Shown: in pieces, positions 58,973 through 64,000 of the stretch
How the letters are laid out: each line of letters begins with the position of its first letter
Position numbering within the stretch: the first letter of the stretch is position 1
Assembly (NCBI RefSeq): GCF_031755915.1
Contig: NC_083390.1
Span: forward strand, 14,105,001 to 14,169,000
Direction of reading: 5' to 3'
DNA from: Ziziphus jujuba
Taxonomy: Eukaryota > Streptophyta > Magnoliopsida > Rosales > Rhamnaceae
DNA length: 64,000 bases
Notes under the pieces: generated by a model
The model's database searches: none
Told to the model about the DNA's origin: nothing
What the model saw: the letters and a program-made list of their open reading frames with translations, nothing else
Program-made: the position numbers and the translations under genes

Positions 58973-61900
58973 ATGGTCAGTATCTTCGGCTTATCTTCTT
59001 CGTCCTCCACTTTCCTATTGCCTTCAACAACGACCTTCAGACACTTCCTCAATTCCATACAGAAAAGTCCTTCCTTAAACTACAAGAAACCTCTTACAGT
59101 GACCTCTCTCAAGTCACCGGAATGCGACCCATCAATTCCTTCGGAGGTCCAGACCTTCTGGAATTGGCTCCGCGAAGATGGCGTGGTTTCCTCCAAGACT
59201 CTTGCGAAGCCCGGAATTGTACCGGAAGGCTTAGGACTGATTGCCGTTAGAGACATTGCTCGAAACGAGGTCGTTTTAGAGGTCCCCAAGAGGTTGTGGA
59301 TAAACCCAGATGCTGTTTCGGCCTCTGAGATTGGAAACTTGTGTAGTGGATTGAAACCTTGGATTCAGGTTGCTCTGTTTCTGGTCAGAGAGAAGTTTAG
59401 GGAAGACTCGCCATGGCGGATTTACCTTGATATTCTTCCAGAGTATACCAATTCGACTATATTTTGGTGGGTTTAGCTTAGCTTGAATGATTCTATGTAT
59501 GGCTTTGATATTTTGTGGCTTTTAGTGGTTTTGTTTCAGAACTTGGGATATGGGTCTCGAATTATGGGGGTTAATGAGTGTCTGTTATCATTTCCAGTGC
59601 AGGTCAGAAGAGGAGCTTTCTGAACTTCAAGGTTAGTTTGGTCACCTTATTATGTGATGTTCGAATCATCTGCGTCTCAGTATTATAGGATAAGTTGCGT
59701 TGGAATTGAGAAAGTTCCGTGGAGTTCATAATTGCATAAAAGGAGGAGAAGTAGTGGCTGCAGCGCGTCGAGGCACTTCTTCGACGGTCCCCGTCCGCCC
59801 GGCCCATGAATTCTTCAGAGCGGTCCGGCTGGCGGGGGGAGGGAGGGAAAACAAACTTGTTTAACTCATATGTTATATAACTATAATGCCCCTTGAGTGG
59901 TTTGACGTAGACCAATATCTTGGTGTAAACTAACTTTTAAGGATGAAGTATTAGAGAAACGAGGCTGACCTCTAACACATCTTCATAGAATCATAATTGT
60001 AACAAAATAATCGTACCTGCAGTTTTTCTGAAAACTGGCTTCAGGGCTTCTTAAGCACATTAACATTGCAAATAAAGAATTTTACTAGTCGGCCTTGCTG
60101 CATGTATCATCATATTTCCCCATACTGATGATGTCTCATTAGTCATGATTTTGCTATTGTGGCATAATATTCAGTTATAAAATTTCTATGGTAGCCACTG
60201 GATTAGTAATTTTTATGATTCCTAGGGTAATCATCTCTGGAAGATAGAGAGAGATGGTCACATATTTTCCGTGCATTCTCAATTATATTCTGCTGAATGG
60301 CTCGTCTATTATAATTTGTAGCTGGAACTTAATTGGAATGAGGTTTGTAGGAACCCAACTATTGAGCACAACAGAAGGGGTGAAGGAGTATGTCCAAAGT
60401 GAGTTTCAAAAACTGGAAGCAGAAATCATTCTCCCAAATGAGCAGCTTTTTCCTTCTCCTATAACACTGGATGATTTCTTTTGGGCATTTGGGATACTAA
60501 GATCAAGGGCGTTCTCACGCCTCCGTGGTCAAAACCTTGTGTTGATTCCCATGGCAGACTTGGTAAGTTTGTTTTTTGAATCACATCTGGATGGTTCCGG
60601 TTCATTTGCCTTAGTTAGAAATTTAACATTCTTTAAACCCAATGTATGGATCAGATCAACCACAGTTCCAAAATAACCACAGAAGAACATGCCTGGGAGG
60701 TCAAAGGAGCAGCTGGTCTTTTCTCTTGGGATACTTTATTTTCTCTACGAAGCCCTATTCCTGTCAAGGCTGGTGAGCAGGTGACACTTCTAGTTCTGAT
60801 GTTTCTTCTTGGACTGTAGTCCGTAGCCATAATTTTAGTACTAAAAATGCATCTTTTCTGCTTGTTAAAAATGGACACCATTATTCATGATCCGCAAGTT
60901 AGGAAATCTCACTGACATAGAAAAGTATTAAGTTTTTGTTTTTCAAATCAATTACGTTCAAGACTTTGGATATCTATGAATCTATGAGTTGATATGTTTC
61001 CAAATGAGGGTGTTTTACGACTTACCACTTGCAATGAGCCACCTGAGAAATATTGTCTTGGTTGACTTCTAGAAATCCAGAACCTGTTAAAAAAACAAGA
61101 AATACCCTTGGCCTATATAAACGGGATATGATCTTATTGGCTGTTTCATGTGATGATTGGAGGAATTTTTCATCAGGTTTTAATCCAATATGACATAAAC
61201 AAGAGCAATGCAGAGTTGGCTTTGGACTATGGATTCGTAGATTCCTTGGAAAGCCGCAATGCATACACATTGACACTTGAAATATCTGAGTCCGACCCAT
61301 TTTTTGGGGACAAGCTGGACATTGCTGAGTCAAATGGGTTGGGTGAGACTGCATATTTCGACATCTTTCTGGATGCTCCACTTCCACAAGCAATGCTTCC
61401 TTATCTACGGTTGGTAGCACTTGGAGGTACTGATGCTTTCCTCTTGGAAACTATTTTCAGTAACTCCATCTGGGGCCACCTTGAATTGCCTGTAAGCCGC
61501 ATGAATGAGGAGCTCATATGCCGAGTGATACGAGATGCCTGCAAATCTGCTCTCTCTGGATATCACACTACGATTGAAGAGGTAAACGTTATTGCCTTCA
61601 TTTACATTACAACCAAAAAATAATTTTTTCCAATCTTTTTGCATCACCCTGTCAAGTAAAACTGTAAAACAATGGTGTACATGCAGAAAAAACCATTAGC
61701 TCAACTCGTCCTTTATGCATACATTCCAGTATCCGGTTGCCAGTACAACTTTAATTGTCTGTGATTGTGGATTGCAGGATGAGAAGTTAAAAGAAGCAAA
61801 ACTTGATCCAAGGCTTGAGATTGCTGTAAGAGTAAGAGAAGGGGAGAAGAAGGTGCTGCAGTACATAGATGGGATTTTCAAGGAGAGAGAGCTGGAACTG

Positions 61901-61990
61901 GATGAGTTAGAATACTATCAAGAAAGAAGGCTCAAGGATCTTGGTCTTTGTGGGGAGCAAGGTGAAATCATCTTCTGGGAGCCCAAATAG
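58973..61990 (+). CDS. LSMT: Rubisco large-subunit / aldolase N-methyltransferase, chloroplastic
   Basis: A SET-domain enzyme that methylates a lysine of plastid proteins with S-adenosylmethionine. In the family the targets are Lys-14 of the Rubisco large subunit in some plants and fructose-bisphosphate aldolase generally (At1g14030 type). Six exons join in frame: 58973-59466, 59603-59631, 60351-60562, 60655-60780, 61177-61581 and 61778-61990, all with GT/AG borders, giving 492 residues, the usual length. Residues 1 to about 45 are Ser/Thr-rich with few acids, as in a plastid transit peptide. SET motifs are EGLGLIAVRDI (85-95), LIPMADLINHSS (about 239-250, with the NH pair) and ELALDYGF (300-307, with the catalytic Tyr). 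The C-terminal substrate-binding helical domain spans about 320-480 (LPQAMLPYLRLVAL; DPRLEIAVRVREGEKKVL). No lesion was seen. The start is the first in-frame ATG and gives the transit peptide. Confidence 0.95.
59741..59850. other. GC-rich island in intron 2 of the methyltransferase gene
   Basis: About 110 bp of GC-rich sequence (including GCAGCGCGTCGAGG, GTCCGCCCGGCCC and GGCGGGGGGAGGGAGGG) stands in otherwise AT-rich intron DNA. It has a GAATTC site and G-runs. It matches nothing I recognise and is unlike any other stretch of the window. Confidence 0.7.
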
Positions 61991-63240
61991 GCAAAATAAG
62001 TTCTTCACGTTGATGATTGTTTTGATCGAGAAGAAAAGTGAATGCTCCTATAATCATCCTTTCTTCTGCTGTTATTCCAATAATTTCGATCAGTTTAGCT
62101 TCTACTGCCTTTCTGCATGAAGTGGAAGATGTGCCTCCTAAATCTACAAGTTACCGAAAACAGTTAAAGGCATGTTTGCTGCCATTTTTCCTGTCCATTG
62201 TAGGATGATTTTGAACATGTTCAGTACAGATATCATTTCTATAACCTCCTTGAATTTTCATTGCAGTCTTTAAGACAATTTCCTTGTATTATTTTGTATC
62301 TTGTTTGTTTAAGAGACTAGAAACAGTTTCATATATAAGAGGAAATTATTTTAGCAGTCCTTTGAAGCTGAAAGTATATGTATTCTGGACAATCAAATCA
62401 ATTCAGACAAAAGGCTTTACATGCATTTAGTTTTTTATCCTCGTCTTTGGTGGGCACTCGTGCATGTAACTATAAAACCCACGAGTGAAACTCAAAATCC
62501 CAACGCATTGGCACAACTGATTTTACACACACCGTTTCAAGAATCAAGAGTGATTCTAAAATGCCCAAAATCACTTTTAAAAATATAAAAATCCTTCCTA
62601 TTGAGTTTGGCAAAGAAATATAACAGTGCTTTTTGGTGATTTTGTTTCCACAAAATCATCTAGTATTAGGTGATTCTTTAAAAATCAATTTCTAGAGGAG
62701 AAGTGAAATTCCTATAGAATCATATTCCCAAAAAGACCTTATTAATTTGTTTCACTAAATCATTTCCAAACTATTTCTTAGTGAAGATGAGAAGAAATCT
62801 CTAAACCAGATTGATGGAAGATGGTAAAAATCATATGGGCATAGACATTTTGCTATGGATCCTTTTCATGATGAAACTATTAAACTTTGCATGAAGAAGT
62901 GAGATTTAAACTGAGCTGTTATATATTGATCAAAAACTGGTATGCGAAATAACGGATCGAGAGCTGGTATGAAGGTCCAGATGTGGTCCTTTCAAGGCAA
63001 CTCTAGTCTCTGTTTTAAACTGGTTGATTAAGTTTTTGCAAAGTTTTGATTTTTGACCCACAACATATTCAATATGTTGCCAATCCATTTTATGAAGATT
63101 GGACTTATTTTTTATTTTAGTTAATCATCTGAGGCAATGTTTTATAACAACCAATGAGTAAATAAATTAATTGTTCATCTTCTTTGACTAGTTTTTGCTG
63201 TCCTCCAATATATATAAAGAGAGATTTTACAATTTTCTCT
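61991..63240. other. 3' flank of the methyltransferase gene, no further gene seen
   Basis: The 3' untranslated region probably ends between 62200 and 62350, where T-rich and 'ttgtttgtttaag' sequence occurs, but no clear AATAAA signal was chosen. At 62560-62770 repeated 'aaaatcac' and 'gtgatttt' words in both orientations suggest a small decayed foldback element. Confidence 0.4.
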
Positions 63241-63253
63241 TTTTAAACTAATA

Positions 63254-63324
63254 ACAACAACAACAACAACAACAACAACAATTATCATTATTATTACTAT
63301 TATTATTATTATTATTATTATTAT
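63254..63324. repeat. Compound (CAA)n-(ATT)n microsatellite
   Basis: About nine CAA units are followed at once by ATT/ATC units and about 11 ATT units. Confidence 0.95.
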
Positions 63325-63742
63325 ATCTGTATGTTTGACCTGTGATTGTTTTGCATATCTAGGAAAACAAACTAAAGCGAAAGTTCAAAATCCAATCCGA
63401 TCATGTTGGTCTCTCTGTCCAAGTGTTTATGAAAATACTCTTTTGTTGTTGATGTGGTTCCGTGCGACCAAATGTCCAAGTATCCTTGTATACTCTGAAT
63501 GAAATCGGTTTGTGAAAATACAATAGAAGATACGCTTTACGTTCCATATAGAATTCCTAAGCACTATATATAACATTCTTTTTACGAAATATATATGTAT
63601 ATTAATTAAACTCCACTTATCTGGGAAGGTAATTAATATTGTGACTACATTTTCTACTTCAACAAAAACATTACATGCTTAAATAAATTATAAATAAACT
63701 GAGACAAATAGCTGCATTGGGAATAAATTTATCATGAACGGT

Positions 63743-63792
63743 AGTGTTGTTACCTATGAAAACTATCAGTGTTGTTACCTATGAAAACTATC
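63743..63792. repeat. 25-bp perfect tandem duplication
   Basis: AGTGTTGTTACCTATGAAAA begins at 63743 and again at 63768. The two 25-bp units are identical. The remainder to 64000 shows no gene. Confidence 0.92.
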
Positions 63793-64000
63793 TTGTTCAT
63801 TGGTTTTTCTTCCCTTTTTCAATCATAAGCTAGAATAATCTCATATATTCCCTCACAGCCAGCCAATATTTCCAAGAATCAATGTTAATTATGTGTGTGT
63901 GTTAATAGTACCAAAGAAAGTAGAGGATTTGATGGATAAAGAGTGACCAAAAACAATTCCTAGCGCACCCGAACATATATCAGCCTTAACGATTCCTAAA

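Noticed and set aside
59604..59915. 103-residue minus-strand open frame covering the GC-rich island
   Set aside because: It lies in intron 2 of a well supported gene on the other strand and has no recognisable motif.

Overview
The window is nuclear DNA of a flowering plant, most likely a eudicot. It is strongly AT-rich, full of microsatellites and homopolymer runs, has GT/AG introns and nested Ty3/gypsy retrotransposons, and carries one intact gene for a chloroplast protein. I cannot name the species from sequence alone. Gene density is very low: one apparently functional protein-coding gene, two decayed copies of a phosphate-exporter gene, one captured or retroposed gene fragment, and otherwise transposable elements in several stages of decay.

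Layout. (1) 0.8-7.7 kb, minus strand: a PHO1-type (SPX-EXS) gene with all twelve recognisable exons in order and normal splice sites, but with two nonsense codons and at least six frameshifts, so a pseudogene. Its first intron holds a 1.03-kb foldback Mutator-like MITE. (2) 8.07-12.7 kb: a PIF/Harbinger DNA transposon with its two usual minus-strand genes (DDE transposase and Myb/SANT-like protein), both damaged. (3) 13.77-14.49 kb: a second, truncated copy of PHO1 exon 1 with its upstream flank, also broken. Copies 1 and 2 share their 5' flanks, so they come from a local duplication. (4) 17.85-28.12 kb: a complete-length but inactive Ty3/gypsy element of Tat-like type with 697- and 671-bp LTRs and a perfect 5-bp target duplication (AGTAC). 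Its roughly 5-kb 3' region carries a long antisense gene. (5) 29.2-42.1 kb: two direct repeats of one old LTR-like sequence flank a minus-strand gypsy gag remnant and, on the plus strand, a decayed C-terminal piece of a plant calmodulin-binding protein. (6) 42.45-45.13 and 50.15-52.47 kb: two copies of one roughly 2.5-kb LTR in opposite orientation. The second splits the integrase region of a third gypsy element (47.05-53.08 kb, plus). (7) 53.55-54.54 kb: a MULE (MuDR) transposase fragment. (8) 58.97-61.99 kb, plus: an intact six-exon gene for the SET-domain Rubisco large-subunit / aldolase N-methyltransferase (492 residues), with GGCCCA promoter elements and a GA repeat abutting the start codon.

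How it fits together: there is no operon-like or co-operating gene set. The host content is one housekeeping plastid enzyme beside a PHO1 locus that duplicated and died. The rest is a nest of elements whose insertion order can be partly read: the solo LTR at 50-52 kb is younger than the gypsy element it splits, and an A-rich element at 32.9-33.6 kb is younger than the LTR it sits in. I see no clearly undescribed system. The most noteworthy items are the antisense gene of the Tat-like element, the calmodulin-binding fragment inside an LTR pair, and the multi-lesion but structurally complete PHO1 pseudogene. All exon borders were read by eye from splice signals and family similarity. No search or alignment was run.
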